Numbered from the stretch's first letter, positions 34,536 to 44,478 are shown. The stretch is 64,000 nt of DNA from Haladaptatus litoreus (GCF_900156425.1 NZ_FTNO01000005.1:330117-394116); one strand, 5' to 3'. Notes: a model not told the origin generated them from the sequence alone. Numbers and translations are program-made.

Positions 34536-34766
34536 ATGGTCACCGGGGAACCGACCATCGAGACGAAGGAAATCGTCGCCGCGATTCGAGACGCGCCAGC
34601 GCCGGTCGTAAACACGCGGTATCTCGCGGACGAGTTCGACACCACGATAGAGCGGATGAAAAATCGGCTCACCGAACTGGTCGAAGAGGGCGTCCTCGAA
34701 CATACAGAGGCCCGCAATCGGGGGCATCTGTGGTGGCTCTCCGTCGAAACAGAGATGGAGAGCTGA
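34536..34766 (+). CDS. Small winged-helix DNA-binding protein
   Basis: A 76-residue single-domain winged helix: KEIVAAIRDAPAPVVNTRYL, the recognition-helix region DTTIERMKNRLTELVEEG, then the wing VLEHTEARNRGHLWWLS. Such short wHTH proteins are frequent in haloarchaea and act as local transcriptional regulators. The 30-bp palindrome immediately upstream is the likeliest target. Confidence 0.75.
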   Translation: MVTGEPTIETKEIVAAIRDAPAPVVNTRYLADEFDTTIERMKNRLTELVEEGVLEHTEARNRGHLWWLSVETEMES

Positions 34767-34833
34767 AACCGCAGACACTCCGCAATCCGCTGTGAGAATC
34801 AGAGTCCGAGTACAGTCAAAATCCGAGTGCAGT

Positions 34834-35043
34834 TTACTGTTCTGCCATGGTCCGGTTTCGTCTCCGATTGATGGTGAGCAGTGCGAAGCCGATGAGGGCG
34901 AGGGAGGCGGCGAGAACGCTAGCAAACCAGAGTCCGATGACGTCGCCGAGGAGGATGAAGTTCGGAATCAGAAGCAAAGCCAGAATGAGATACTGGCGTC
35001 GCTTGATTCGGTGAAGTCGATTCTGGAGGGCGGATTCGTCCAT
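34834..35043 (-). CDS. 69-residue membrane protein of unknown function
   Basis: Two hydrophobic segments (YLILALLLIPNFILLGDVIGLW and SVLAASLALIGFALLTI) flanked by basic ends (RLHRIKRR, NRRRNR). Start ATG 35043 (MDESALQNRLHRIK). No family recognised. Confidence 0.6.
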   Translation of the reverse strand: MDESALQNRLHRIKRRQYLILALLLIPNFILLGDVIGLWFASVLAASLALIGFALLTINRRRNRTMAEQ

Positions 35044-35150
35044 ATAGAACTGAACAAAAGTGGAACATAAAAAGTATTCTTTTCGATGACATTTGGGGAG
35101 GTCGATTGGCGTGCCGGATTGGGATTTCGACGAGGCCGCGATACGCCGTG

Positions 35151-36428
35151 CTACTGCGACGATTCCTCATCGGGAAGCATCGCGTACAATCCAAGCGCGA
35201 CGGCCGACAGACCCGCGAGCACGAGAAACGCGAAGTCGAACCTGTCTGCGTCCGCAAAATAGCCGACGAAGGTGGAACCGGTCGAACCGACCAAGAAAAA
35301 TCCGGTTCGAAGGAAACCCCACGCAGCGCCTTCGATATGCTCCGGAAGCGCCCCGACGACGTAGGCGTTCGTGACGGGTGCAATCGCCATCCGGGAGCCG
35401 AGGATGGCGACGACGACGGCGAGAACGGCGGTTCCCGACGTGACTGTGAGAACCGCCGGAGTGACGACGCCGATTGCGGTGATGACCAGAAGAACTGGCT
35501 TGACCCCGACGCGGTCTGCGGCGCTCCCGGCGGCGACCTGCGAAATCGCACCCGCGATGAACATCACGCCGAACAGCAGGGCGGCGGTCTGCTGGCTCAT
35601 TCCCTTCGTCTGGAGATACGTCGGCAGAAACGCGGTGAGGCCCTGAAACACGAACAACAGGAGCGCCATGGCGACGACCGCGAGGAAAATCGAGCGGTCG
35701 GAGAGCGTTCGGCCGATGTCCCGGAGCGCGCGGCGGTTCAGAAGCGGTGTCGATTCCGATTCCGATTCCGACTCTGACTCCGACTCCGATTCCCGACTTT
35801 TCTGGGTCGTCCTCTGCTCACGCTCGGGGACGACCCGCCACGCCAGCGCCGCGACGACGAAAAAAGGAATCGAGAGTCCAGCGAGAATGTATCGCCAGCC
35901 GACCACACCGACCACGGTGGTTGCGAGGTTCGGCAGGATTGCCGAACCGATGCTTCCGACGGCGAGCGTGACGCCGAACGCCGCGCCAGCGTTTCGAGTG
36001 TAGGTGCGCGAGAGGACGGTGCCGCGACTCGGGCCGTACAGGCCGGAACCGAGGCCGAATGCGGCGCTTCCGGCGAAGAAAACGAGGAAAACAGGGGAGA
36101 ATCCGATGAGGCACAAACTGATTCCCGAAAGGCAGAGGCTCGTCGAAAGAAGCGTTCGCTCGCCGACGCGGTTGATGAGCACCCCGGCAGGAAACTGCAT
36201 CAGGGCATAGCCGACCCAGAGGGCGGTGATGGCGAGTCCGGCAGTCGCGTTGGTGACTTCGAACGCCGATTTTATCTGCGGTAACAGCGCGGGAACGAGA
36301 AATCGAAGACCGAGCGTGAACGCCCAGCCGAGGGCGACCGCGGTGAGAATCCAGCCTCGGCCGTCGCCGCGTAATCCGCGAACCGCGGTTTGCAGGTGAC
36401 TCGTGACCGACCGGCGACTGGACGACAT
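35151..36428 (-). CDS. Major facilitator superfamily transporter
   Basis: A 425-residue twelve-segment MFS protein. The loop 2-3 pattern GVLINRVGERTLLSTSL (G-x-x-x-D/N-R-x-G-R-like) and YGPSRGTVLSRTYTR are typical. The central cytoplasmic loop contains a seven-fold S-E repeat encoded by a degenerate hexanucleotide repeat (35752-35793). Similar proteins export drugs or metabolites; the substrate is unknown. No adjacent regulator on the same strand. Confidence 0.88.
   Translation of the reverse strand: MSSSRRSVTSHLQTAVRGLRGDGRGWILTAVALGWAFTLGLRFLVPALLPQIKSAFEVTNATAGLAITALWVGYALMQFPAGVLINRVGERTLLSTSLCLSGISLCLIGFSPVFLVFFAGSAAFGLGSGLYGPSRGTVLSRTYTRNAGAAFGVTLAVGSIGSAILPNLATTVVGVVGWRYILAGLSIPFFVVAALAWRVVPEREQRTTQKSRESESESESESESESTPLLNRRALRDIGRTLSDRSIFLAVVAMALLLFVFQGLTAFLPTYLQTKGMSQQTAALLFGVMFIAGAISQVAAGSAADRVGVKPVLLVITAIGVVTPAVLTVTSGTAVLAVVVAILGSRMAIAPVTNAYVVGALPEHIEGAAWGFLRTGFFLVGSTGSTFVGYFADADRFDFAFLVLAGLSAVALGLYAMLPDEESSQ
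35752..35793. repeat. Hexanucleotide repeat in the MFS central loop (7 units)
   Basis: Seven units of GATTCC/GACTCC-type sequence encode alternating Ser-Glu residues in the loop between the two transporter halves. Being 6 bp, changes in copy number keep the frame. Confidence 0.9.
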
Positions 36429-36502
36429 CGGATGACTCGCACGATGTGTGGCGGGGTGTTAAACGAGTGGGTGCATACCCAATGTTTCCGCAAATCGTTC
36501 GT

Positions 36503-38455
36503 CTACGCGGACAGGTCGGCGTTCCGAAGTCGCTGGGCGTTGATTGCCACGATGACCGTGCTCGCGGACATGAACACCGCGCCGATTGCCGGTGAGAGCA
36601 GGATGCCAACCGGGGCGAGGATTCCGGCGGCCAGCGGAAGCGCGAACACGTTGTATCCGGTCGCCCAGACCAAATTCTCCTGCATTTTTCGATAGCTCGC
36701 ACGACTCAGTTCCACGAGTTTCACCACGTCGAGCGGGTCGTTCTCTACGAGAACGATGTCGGCGGATTCGATTGCGACGTCGGTGCCGCTTCCGATTGCG
36801 ATTCCCACGTCGGCACGCGTCAGGGCAGGCGCGTCGTTGACGCCGTCGCCGACCATGGCGACCAGTTTTCCCTGCCGTTGGAGTTCGACGACCTTCTCGT
36901 CTTTCTCGTCGGGCAGCACCTCGGCAAAGAAGGTGTCGATGGCGAGTTCGTCCGCGACGAATCGGGCGACCGCTTCGCTGTCGCCCGTCAGCATGGCGAC
37001 CTCGATGTCCATCCGATGAAGGGCGTCGATGGCCCGTTTGCTCGCCTCGCGGATGACATCCGCGAGGGCGAGCGCCGAAACGACCTCGCCGTCGAAAACG
37101 AGGTATACGACCGTCTGACCGTTTTCTCCGGCGTTTTCGGCGAACTCAAAGAGGGTCGCCGGGAGGTCTGTATCGACCAGTTCGAGTAGGTTCGGCCCCC
37201 CGACGAGCAGTTCGTGGTCTTCGACCGTCGCCCGAACGCCCCTGCCTTTGATGGCTTCGAACTCGGTAGCGTCCGGAATTTCTGCACCGGTTTCCTCGGC
37301 CTTACGGCGAATCGCCTGCGCGATGACGTGTTCCGAATCGCCCTCGACACTGGCGGTGAGCGCGAGTGCGCGTTCGTCGTCCCAGTCCGTCACGGTTTCG
37401 ACGCCGACGACGCCCTGCTCGCCTCTCGTGATGGTTCCGGTTTTGTCGAAAATTATCGTATCGAGGTGCCGGGCGTCCTCCATGGCGATGCGGTCGCGGA
37501 CGAGGACGCCGTTTCGGGTCGCCAACGAAGTGTTGATGGAGACGACCAGCGGAACCGCCAACCCGAGCGCGTGCGGGCAGGCGATGACGAGAACGGTGAC
37601 GACGCGTTCTACGACCGCGATGTCGAATCCGGTCGCGAGAATCCACGCAACTGCGGTAATTCCGGCGACCGAAAGCGCGATGTAGAACAGCCATCCGGCG
37701 GCCCTGTCGGCCAACACCTGCGTTCTGGATCGGCTTCCTTGGGCTTCCTCCACGAGACGCATGATTCCGGCCAACGTCGTCTTCTCACCAATTGCGGTAA
37801 CGCGAACGCGAAGGCTCCCGTCGCCGGAGTTGACGGTTCCGGCGATGACTTCGTCGCCGGGTTCCTTGTCGATTGGCCGGGATTCGCCGGTAATCATCGA
37901 CTCGTCGGCGGTCGAATCCCCCTCTTCGACCACGCCATCTGCCGGAATACTCGCGCCGGGTCGAACGAGAATTTGGTCACCGTCTCGGAGATTTCGGGTC
38001 GGAATCTCTTCGATTGTGCCGTCTTCTTTGATTCGCTCCGCGGTGTCGGGCATCAGTTTCGCCAGTTCGGAGAGCGCACCGGAGGCTTGCCGGACGCTTC
38101 GCATCTCCAACCAGTGGCCAAGGAGCATGACGTCGATGAGCGTCACCAATTCCCAGAAAAAGCTCATCGTGCCGGGCAGAAAGAAAAACGCCGCGATACT
38201 GTAGACGAACGCGACGGTGATAGCGAGCGAGATGAGCATCATCATCGCCGGTTCGCGGTTTTTCGCCTCCACAGAAGCCATGCTGAGAAATGGCAGACCA
38301 CCGTAACCGAAGACGATGACGGCGAAAATTGGCGTTATCCACGCACTGCCCGGAAACGAAATCGCGGAGTAACCGAACGTATCCTGAACGAAGGGGCTGA
38401 AATACAGAACGGGAATCGAGAGAAAAAGGCAGACCCAAAAGCGCCGCCGGAACAT
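36503..38455 (-). CDS. copB: Copper-type P1B-3 (CopB-like) ATPase, N-terminus apparently frameshifted
   Basis: About 650 residues from the in-frame ATG 38455 ([21 protein letters not shown]). P-type motifs: TGES ([13 protein letters not shown]), transmembrane metal motif CPH ([14 protein letters not shown]) as in CopB-type enzymes, [20 protein letters not shown] and [10 protein letters not shown]. The N-domain HP signature reads EHV ([10 protein letters not shown]). Just upstream, in another frame starting at ATG 38592, lies a His-rich segment (DTHEERHDHRQQ) typical of CopB N-termini; one extra C in a C4 run (38482-38485) would join it through HVDHHGHET to the ATPase. Exports Cu or Ag. Divergent from the SulP gene. 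Confidence 0.85.
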   Translation of the reverse strand: MFRRRFWVCLFLSIPVLYFSPFVQDTFGYSAISFPGSAWITPIFAVIVFGYGGLPFLSMASVEAKNREPAMMMLISLAITVAFVYSIAAFFFLPGTMSFFWELVTLIDVMLLGHWLEMRSVRQASGALSELAKLMPDTAERIKEDGTIEEIPTRNLRDGDQILVRPGASIPADGVVEEGDSTADESMITGESRPIDKEPGDEVIAGTVNSGDGSLRVRVTAIGEKTTLAGIMRLVEEAQGSRSRTQVLADRAAGWLFYIALSVAGITAVAWILATGFDIAVVERVVTVLVIACPHALGLAVPLVVSINTSLATRNGVLVRDRIAMEDARHLDTIIFDKTGTITRGEQGVVGVETVTDWDDERALALTASVEGDSEHVIAQAIRRKAEETGAEIPDATEFEAIKGRGVRATVEDHELLVGGPNLLELVDTDLPATLFEFAENAGENGQTVVYLVFDGEVVSALALADVIREASKRAIDALHRMDIEVAMLTGDSEAVARFVADELAIDTFFAEVLPDEKDEKVVELQRQGKLVAMVGDGVNDAPALTRADVGIAIGSGTDVAIESADIVLVENDPLDVVKLVELSRASYRKMQENLVWATGYNVFALPLAAGILAPVGILLSPAIGAVFMSASTVIVAINAQRLRNADLSA

Positions 38456-38592
38456 CGTCTCATGTCCGTGGTGGTCAACGTGGGGCGGTGTGTCTCACTG
38501 CGTTCGTTCTTCCCCTGTGGCGTTCGGTCGTCATGTTTCGGCGTTGCTGTCTGTTGCCGATGGTCGTGTCGCTCCTCGTGAGTATCCACCAT
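38456..38592 (-). pseudogene. His-rich CopB N-terminal segment in a shifted frame
   Basis: Starting at ATG 38592, frame A reads MVDTHEERHDHRQQTATPKH and on to THRP. Frame P, in register with the ATPase, reads [15 protein letters not shown] just downstream. They are joined by CCGCCCCACG on the minus strand; a C5 run instead of C4 would make a continuous His-rich N-terminus of about 60 residues. Either a real frameshift, a programmed slip or a sequencing error. Confidence 0.55.
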
Positions 38593-38776
38593 TTTCCCCA
38601 CCGACAGAGTTACGCGCGATAGAGACTTGACTCTGCTCTGCATCCGGAGACGGGCGGAAACGGCCGGAGAGCGAGACATAAGCGAATCGAGAGCGAAGAA
38701 GGACGTATGGGGATATCGGGCCGAAATCTGTCGGTGGGGACGAAATAGAACTGCTCCAAATAATGATGCGCACGGC

Positions 38777-40480
38777 ATGAGAACACGATATATTTCGACG
38801 GAGCGGTTCGAAAACGGGTGGCTCGGAACTCGTTTTTCGGTTCCGAGCTGGGAGAGCCTTCGCTCCGACGTTCCCGCAGGAATCGCAGTTGCACTGGTCA
38901 CGATACCGGAGGCAATGGGATACGCCATCATCGCGGGTATTAATCCGATTTACGGACTGTACGCAGGGATGGTTACGACCGCAGTCGGGGCCGTGTTCGC
39001 CAGTTCGCGGTTCATGATAATCACCGCGACCAACGCGATTGCGCTCATCATCGCCGACTCCTTCGGCGTGTTTGACGGCGGTATCCAACTGCATACATTG
39101 TTCGCGCTCACGCTGTTGGTCGGCGTCATCCAGGTGCTGTTGGGCTTATTTCGGTTGGGTAACCTCCTCAAGTACGTGAACGACGAGGTGATGACTGGTT
39201 TCATCGTCGCCGTCGCAACGCTCCTCGCAATCGACCAACTGGACCTGCTCGTCGGTTATGAGGGAACGTTGAACGGAAGCACGCTCGTGCAGGCGGGGAA
39301 CGTCATTCAGCATGCCGGGAGATGGGACATGGCCACGATGTCGGTCGGAGTCGGAACGCTTCTCCTCATTATCATTCTTCGGCGGTTCGTAACACGACGA
39401 TATGCCGCACTGGTAGCGATTGCAATCACGAGCGGACTCGTCTTCGGACTCGGCCTGTCGTCGGTACAAATCGTCGGCGATATTGCGCGGATTCCGACGA
39501 CCCTTCCGGTGCCGAAACCGGCGGTTCCGACGATTGATTCTAGACTCGTAACGAGCGCCGTCGCAATTGCAATCGTCGCACTCGTGGAGAGTTCTGGAAT
39601 CACGGCGGCATATCCGAACCCTGGCGAATCACGCGCTGACCAGTCACGGAATTTCACCGCTCACGGGGTCGCCAACATCGTCGGGAGTCTCTTCCACGCG
39701 ATGCCGGGTGGAGGGTCGTTTTCGCGAACCGGCGTCAATGTAGAGGGTGGTGCCGAAACTCGCTGGGCGGCGGTGTTCTCGGGCGTCGTACTCACGGCAA
39801 TCGTAATTTTTCTCGGGAACGTCGTGGAGTACATCCCGATGGCAGGCCTCGCGGGATTGCTGGTCGTCATCGGTGTAGAAATCATCAGCAACGAGTGGAA
39901 CGATGTCGTCCAGTCGTGGCGCGTCTCGAAACACGCAAGCGCCGCGATGATAGCCACGTTTCTGGTCGCTGTCGTGATGTCGCTGGAACTCGCCGTTTTC
40001 GTCGGCGTCGGACTCTCCCTACTGCTGTACGTCGTCACGTCGGCCACCGACATCGAACTCGAACGACTCGTTCCACGTGGCTACTGCCATTTCGAAGCCC
40101 GGTCAGTTCCCGACGAACTCCCATCCGATGACGTGATGATTCTGTATCCGAGGGGAAGTCTGTACTTTGCAAGCGTCTACGCGCTCGCCGACGCAGTCCC
40201 GGCGGACGAAAACGCGACGAACACCATCCTCGTCCTGCGACTTCGGGGGCGCGAAAACCTACCCAACACGTTGGTCAATTGGCTCGAAGAGTACATTCAA
40301 CGTCTTCGGGCGAACGGGAACAAGTTACTGTTATCCGGCGTGAGCGACGAACTGATGGACGAACTGGAGCGCGTGGATTTGACGGACAAAATTGGGGCGG
40401 AGAACATCTTCACACAGGAAGCTGTTCTCGGTGCATCGACGCAGAGAGCGCTCGAATCCGCATACGAGCGAATCGCTTGA
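38777..40480 (+). CDS. SulP-family anion transporter with C-terminal STAS domain
   Basis: This 567-residue protein (start ATG 38777) begins the SulP core with DVPAGIAVALVTIPEAMGYA (family consensus D-x-x-A-G-x-x-x-x-x-x-x-I-P), YGLYAGMVTTAVGAVF and FTAHGVANIVGSLF, and ends with a STAS domain (about 440-565; MILYPRGSLYFASV, LVLRLRG). SulP proteins carry sulfate, bicarbonate or other anions, usually with protons or sodium. Substrate unknown. Divergent from the copB gene. Confidence 0.9.
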   Translation: MRTRYISTERFENGWLGTRFSVPSWESLRSDVPAGIAVALVTIPEAMGYAIIAGINPIYGLYAGMVTTAVGAVFASSRFMIITATNAIALIIADSFGVFDGGIQLHTLFALTLLVGVIQVLLGLFRLGNLLKYVNDEVMTGFIVAVATLLAIDQLDLLVGYEGTLNGSTLVQAGNVIQHAGRWDMATMSVGVGTLLLIIILRRFVTRRYAALVAIAITSGLVFGLGLSSVQIVGDIARIPTTLPVPKPAVPTIDSRLVTSAVAIAIVALVESSGITAAYPNPGESRADQSRNFTAHGVANIVGSLFHAMPGGGSFSRTGVNVEGGAETRWAAVFSGVVLTAIVIFLGNVVEYIPMAGLAGLLVVIGVEIISNEWNDVVQSWRVSKHASAAMIATFLVAVVMSLELAVFVGVGLSLLLYVVTSATDIELERLVPRGYCHFEARSVPDELPSDDVMILYPRGSLYFASVYALADAVPADENATNTILVLRLRGRENLPNTLVNWLEEYIQRLRANGNKLLLSGVSDELMDELERVDLTDKIGAENIFTQEAVLGASTQRALESAYERIA

Positions 40481-40604
40481 ACCTCCGAGTGGCGATAAAA
40501 CCGCGGGGTCGATGGATGACCGAAACATCTCTCTTCATTCGATACACCATTTTTTGAATAGGTGGCCACCATCGTTTTACCGTAGTTACGTATTTGCAGT
40601 ACTA

Positions 40605-42038
40605 ATGTCCCCCGCTGAAAGAGAAGCAGAGACTTCGACGCCGCGAAACGTCGTCGTCGTCTGTCTCGACACGGTGCGCGCTGACTTCTTTTCGCAGTAC
40701 GCAAAGCGTCTCCAACGTCTCGCGGATGTATCGTTCACGCAGTGTCGCGCGGTGAGTTCGTGGACGGTTCCGAGTCACGCGAGCATGTTCACCGGAACAC
40801 TGCCGTCGGAACACGGCGTTCACACGCACAACCGACGGTTCGACAGCGTTCCGCGCGAGGAGACGTTTCTCGCCGACCTCGACCACGCCACCTTCGGTGT
40901 GAGCGCGAACGCCTTCGTCAGTTCGACCTACGGCTTCGATTCGTGGTTAGACGAGTTATCGGAAATCGAGCCGAAACACCGCTATCCGGAAGCGACCAGC
41001 CTCAACGAAGTGGGAACGGAAACCGACACGACTGGCGTGAAAAAGTACGCAGAATACCTCCAGCAGGCGGTAAAACACGAGCATCCGATTCTGAGCCTGA
41101 AAAATACCGCGTTTGGCTACCTCCACGAGATGACCAAAACGGGGCCGATTTCGAAACAGGTGGACGACGGCGGCTCTGCGGTGGTTCGAACCGCAAAACA
41201 GCATATCGACAGCATCGAGGAACCTTATTTCGGATTCTGCAATCTCATGGACGCGCACACGCCGCTTCATCCGTGCAAGTGGTTCGATTCGTCGCTAAAC
41301 GACGTGCCGGATTCGTGGACGTCCAGCCAGTACGACGTGTGGGAGTTGATGAGCGAGTCGGAACAGCACGACGAATACTGGCACCTCCGCGAGCAGGTGT
41401 ACGGCGCGACTATCGAGTACTTAGACCGTATTCTCGCGGAGTTCGTCCACGACGTTCTGGATTCGGGAGGAAGGGAGACGACCATCGTCGTCACCGCAGA
41501 CCACGGGGAAAATCACGGGACGGAAGCCGACGATTTCCTCGCAAATCACAAAAGTAGTCTCTCGGAAGGCCTGCTTCACGTCCCGCTGTTGCTCATCAAT
41601 CCGCCGGAGGGCTACGACAAGGAAGAAGACGGATACGTGTCCCAACTCGACTTTGGCGACCTCGTCGTTGGACTGGCGAACGGAGAGACGCCCGACGTGT
41701 TCCGCGACAGATTCCCCGCCGAACTAGTCGGAATGAGCGCCGGGCCGGAACCACCGGAAAACCGCGAATACTGGGACAGAATGATTCGCTGTGTGTACGA
41801 CGGAACGAGGAAGACGGTGTGGGATTCGCTCGGGACGAAGACCGAATACGAGTTAGACCCAGACCGACTCTCGTGGCAAAAGAAAGTCGAGACGGGTGAG
41901 GGAACACCCGAAGTCGAAGCGGACTTCTTCGACACGCCAATCGCGGAAGCGAAGGCGGCTGCGTCGGCAGGTAAAAATGTCACGGAAGAGATAGATTCGG
42001 CGACCGAGTCCCGTCTCGAAGAGTTGGGATACCTGTAA
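40605..42038 (+). CDS. Sulfatase-family enzyme with threonine at the nucleophile position
   Basis: This 477-residue protein (start ATG 40605) has alkaline-phosphatase-superfamily metal motifs NVVVVCLDTVRADFF, GFCNLMDAHTPLH and TIVVTADHGENHG. At the place of the formylglycine cysteine (C-x-P-S-R) it reads SWTVPSHASMFTG, i.e. T-V-P-S-H, so formylglycine cannot form; threonine could act as nucleophile, as in phosphoglycerol transferases. The flippase gene lies 148 bp downstream on the same strand, suggesting a role in cell-surface glycan or polymer decoration. Confidence 0.8.
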   Translation: MSPAEREAETSTPRNVVVVCLDTVRADFFSQYAKRLQRLADVSFTQCRAVSSWTVPSHASMFTGTLPSEHGVHTHNRRFDSVPREETFLADLDHATFGVSANAFVSSTYGFDSWLDELSEIEPKHRYPEATSLNEVGTETDTTGVKKYAEYLQQAVKHEHPILSLKNTAFGYLHEMTKTGPISKQVDDGGSAVVRTAKQHIDSIEEPYFGFCNLMDAHTPLHPCKWFDSSLNDVPDSWTSSQYDVWELMSESEQHDEYWHLREQVYGATIEYLDRILAEFVHDVLDSGGRETTIVVTADHGENHGTEADDFLANHKSSLSEGLLHVPLLLINPPEGYDKEEDGYVSQLDFGDLVVGLANGETPDVFRDRFPAELVGMSAGPEPPENREYWDRMIRCVYDGTRKTVWDSLGTKTEYELDPDRLSWQKKVETGEGTPEVEADFFDTPIAEAKAAASAGKNVTEEIDSATESRLEELGYL

Positions 42039-42186
42039 GAACCATCGGTACGCCAGTTTCACGCCGACTCCGTATTCAGTTCGACTGCTCGACAGTTATT
42101 TCGCGTGTGCGACACATACGCTCACATACGAGGGGCGAAAGCGCAAGAGATAATCGGCTCTAATCGTATAGCCCTAATCTAAGATA

Positions 42187-43728
42187 ATGGCTGACCAATC
42201 GTCGGACTCATCGCTCAAATCCGTTTCTCGCGGTGCGTCTTTTTTTATGGCCGGGAAGGGTCTCGACAATGGGCTTCGATTTCTGCTGAACTGGATACTC
42301 GTTCGGGGGCTGGGCGGGACGCTGTTTACGGTGTACACCCTCGGATTGGTCGTTCTCACTTTCGCGCAGGTGTTCACCAACCTCGGGACGAACCAATCCA
42401 TCATGAAGTTCGTTCCGAAGTACGACGATGACCCATTGAAACGCCGCCGGATGCTCGGACTCTCCTATCTAACCTCGTTGGTCGGCGGGGTTACCGTCGG
42501 TGTGGCAATCTACCTTGCCGCCCCGTGGATTACGCAGTTCGTTGACCCGGAGTATCAGGAGTACTTCGTCGATGTGCTGCGCGTTTTCGCGTTTTTGCTC
42601 CCCCTCGATACGCTCATTAGCTGTTTCGGGAGCCTCTTCAAAAGCCTCGAAATGCCGGAGTACCAAGTCCTCATTCGAAACATTCTGACGCCACTGCTCC
42701 GCGTCGTCGGCGTTGCTATCGCGATTCTCCTCGGATTCGCCCTCATCGGGACGGTGGCCGCGACGGTCGTCGCCTCGGCCATCGTGTTCTGTCTCGCCAT
42801 CTATCTGGTGGTGGAGAAATCGAACCTCAAACCGAAGTTCGGTGCCTCGCGTAAGGAGATGATAGAGTTTTATGACTTCTCACTGCCGCTCACCGCCAAT
42901 CAAACCGGACAGGTTCTCGCAAGCAAAGTTGACCTCCTGATGGTCGGATTTCTGGCGGGAGCGTACATCACGACCCAAGACGCGGCAGGTATCTACAAAA
43001 TCGCCACCGTCCTCGCGGGGATACTCCTCCTCCCCCTCAGCGCGTTCAGTCAACTGTTCCCGCCCATCGCGTCGAAATTGTACAACAACGGGAAGATGGA
43101 CGATTTGGAATCGCTGTACAAGCGAATCACTCGGTGGACGTTCACGCTGGGATTGTTTCCGGCAATCGGTGCGACCATCTACGCCCACGAACTGCTGGTC
43201 GTGTTCAGCGACTCGTTCGCACAGGAAGGAACGTCCGTCCTGCTGTTGCTGGTCGTCGCCCAACTCGCAAACGTGAGCGTCGGCCCGTCGGGATACGTGC
43301 TGATGATGACCGACCATCACTATCTCACGCTCGTCAATCAGTGGATGCTCGGGGTCTGTAACGTCGTTTTGAACTATCTTCTCATCCAGCAGTTCGGACT
43401 CATCGGCGCCGCAATCGCAACCGCAAGCGTCATCATCACCATCAACACCCTCCGAATCATCGAAGTCTGGTATATGGAACGGCTGTTTCCCTACTCCAGA
43501 CGGTACATCAAACCAGTGTTAGCTGGGGCCGTCTCCGCGGCCGTAATGGTCGGGACGAAAACGGTGCTCGAAGGCTACGTGACGGGATTGGGTTCCAACG
43601 CAGTCGTCGCGCTCATTCAGGGTGCCGTCGGCGGCGTCCTCGGACTCGTCGCGTTCGCTGGCGTGCTGTACCTCCTCGGGATCGAGCAGGAAGACCGAGA
43701 CTTCTTCGCGGAGAACCTCCCGACCTAA
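42187..43728 (+). CDS. Polysaccharide/lipid-linked oligosaccharide flippase (MOP/Wzx-type)
   Basis: A 513-residue protein with about 14 transmembrane segments, of the MATE/Wzx/AglR superfamily. Openings such as SRGASFFMAGKGLDNGLRFL and YLTSLVGGVTVGVAIYLAAP are typical, with a second half from about residue 220 (LPLTANQTGQVLASKVDLLM). Such proteins move lipid-linked glycans across the membrane in N-glycosylation or exopolysaccharide synthesis. It follows the sulfatase-like gene. Glycosyltransferases are not visible nearby. Confidence 0.88.
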   Translation: MADQSSDSSLKSVSRGASFFMAGKGLDNGLRFLLNWILVRGLGGTLFTVYTLGLVVLTFAQVFTNLGTNQSIMKFVPKYDDDPLKRRRMLGLSYLTSLVGGVTVGVAIYLAAPWITQFVDPEYQEYFVDVLRVFAFLLPLDTLISCFGSLFKSLEMPEYQVLIRNILTPLLRVVGVAIAILLGFALIGTVAATVVASAIVFCLAIYLVVEKSNLKPKFGASRKEMIEFYDFSLPLTANQTGQVLASKVDLLMVGFLAGAYITTQDAAGIYKIATVLAGILLLPLSAFSQLFPPIASKLYNNGKMDDLESLYKRITRWTFTLGLFPAIGATIYAHELLVVFSDSFAQEGTSVLLLLVVAQLANVSVGPSGYVLMMTDHHYLTLVNQWMLGVCNVVLNYLLIQQFGLIGAAIATASVIITINTLRIIEVWYMERLFPYSRRYIKPVLAGAVSAAVMVGTKTVLEGYVTGLGSNAVVALIQGAVGGVLGLVAFAGVLYLLGIEQEDRDFFAENLPT

Positions 43729-43751
43729 AGGAGCCGACGACCCACGGACGG

Positions 43752-44351
43752 CTATCCCACTTCTCCGACTTTTTCATCGACTACCCCTTTCGCAACCGCT
43801 CGCCCACCCATCGCAGTCGCAACTATCGACAGACCGCTAGTAAAGAGGCCGATTCCGAATAGAAGTCCAACCGCCCACAGTGCGGAACTCGGATACTCAA
43901 GCCAGACGAACAGGGCGACGGCCAGCGAGATAATTCCGCTGATAACGACCAACAGCCACCCTCGGGCCGGACGCAGACGAAGCCCCATGCCGATTTCCAC
44001 CAGTCCTTCGGCGAGGAAAAAGATGATCAACAGCAGGGTCAATGCCGACAGTCCGACGAGTGGATTCAACAGGAATGCAATCCCGGCCACGACGAAAACG
44101 AGCGCTAAAATCGTCTGTCCGAGAAATCCGGCCCACCCTCGCCCCGAAACGGCGTGAGCGAGATGTGCGATACCACCGACGACGAGATACGCGCCGAGCA
44201 GGAACGACAGCGCGATACTCGTAAACAGCGGAGTGAAAATGGCCGCCAATCCGACGACGGTTAGCACGACGCCGACGCCCATCAGCAGTCGCCACGTGTC
44301 CTGTACTGTGCTCGCTAGCTCCTCGCCATCCCGTGTCCTGACGGTACTCAT
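43752..44351 (-). CDS. HdeD/DUF308 family membrane protein
   Basis: About 199 residues from ATG 44351 (MSTVRTRDGEE); an ATG at 44366 is possible. Six hydrophobic segments, including LMGVGVVLTVVGLAAIFTPL, SFLLGAYLVVGGIAHLAHAV and FFLAEGLVEIGMGLRLRP, the repeat typical of HdeD-like proteins. Associated with acid or stress tolerance in bacteria, but function here is unknown. A three-copy 20-bp tandem repeat lies just upstream (44388-44447). Confidence 0.88.
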   Translation of the reverse strand: MSTVRTRDGEELASTVQDTWRLLMGVGVVLTVVGLAAIFTPLFTSIALSFLLGAYLVVGGIAHLAHAVSGRGWAGFLGQTILALVFVVAGIAFLLNPLVGLSALTLLLIIFFLAEGLVEIGMGLRLRPARGWLLVVISGIISLAVALFVWLEYPSSALWAVGLLFGIGLFTSGLSIVATAMGGRAVAKGVVDEKVGEVG

Positions 44352-44387
44352 TTCGATTTCCCCCATGCCCGTGCAACGCAGACGAAC

Positions 44388-44447
44388 ATAACGGCAGTGG
44401 CAGGACGATAACGGCAGTGGCGGGATGATAACGGCAGTGATAGGATG
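44388..44447. repeat. Three tandem 20-bp repeats upstream of the HdeD-like gene
   Basis: Units begin ATAACGGCAGTG at 44388, 44408 and 44428; the last seven bases vary (GCAGGACG, GCGGGATG, ATAGGATG). Position 22-81 bp before the start codon suits an iterated binding site. On the minus strand the core is CACTGCCGTTAT. Confidence 0.85.
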
Positions 44448-44478
44448 CGGGTATTTGGGGACGAAAATGCGAATATGT

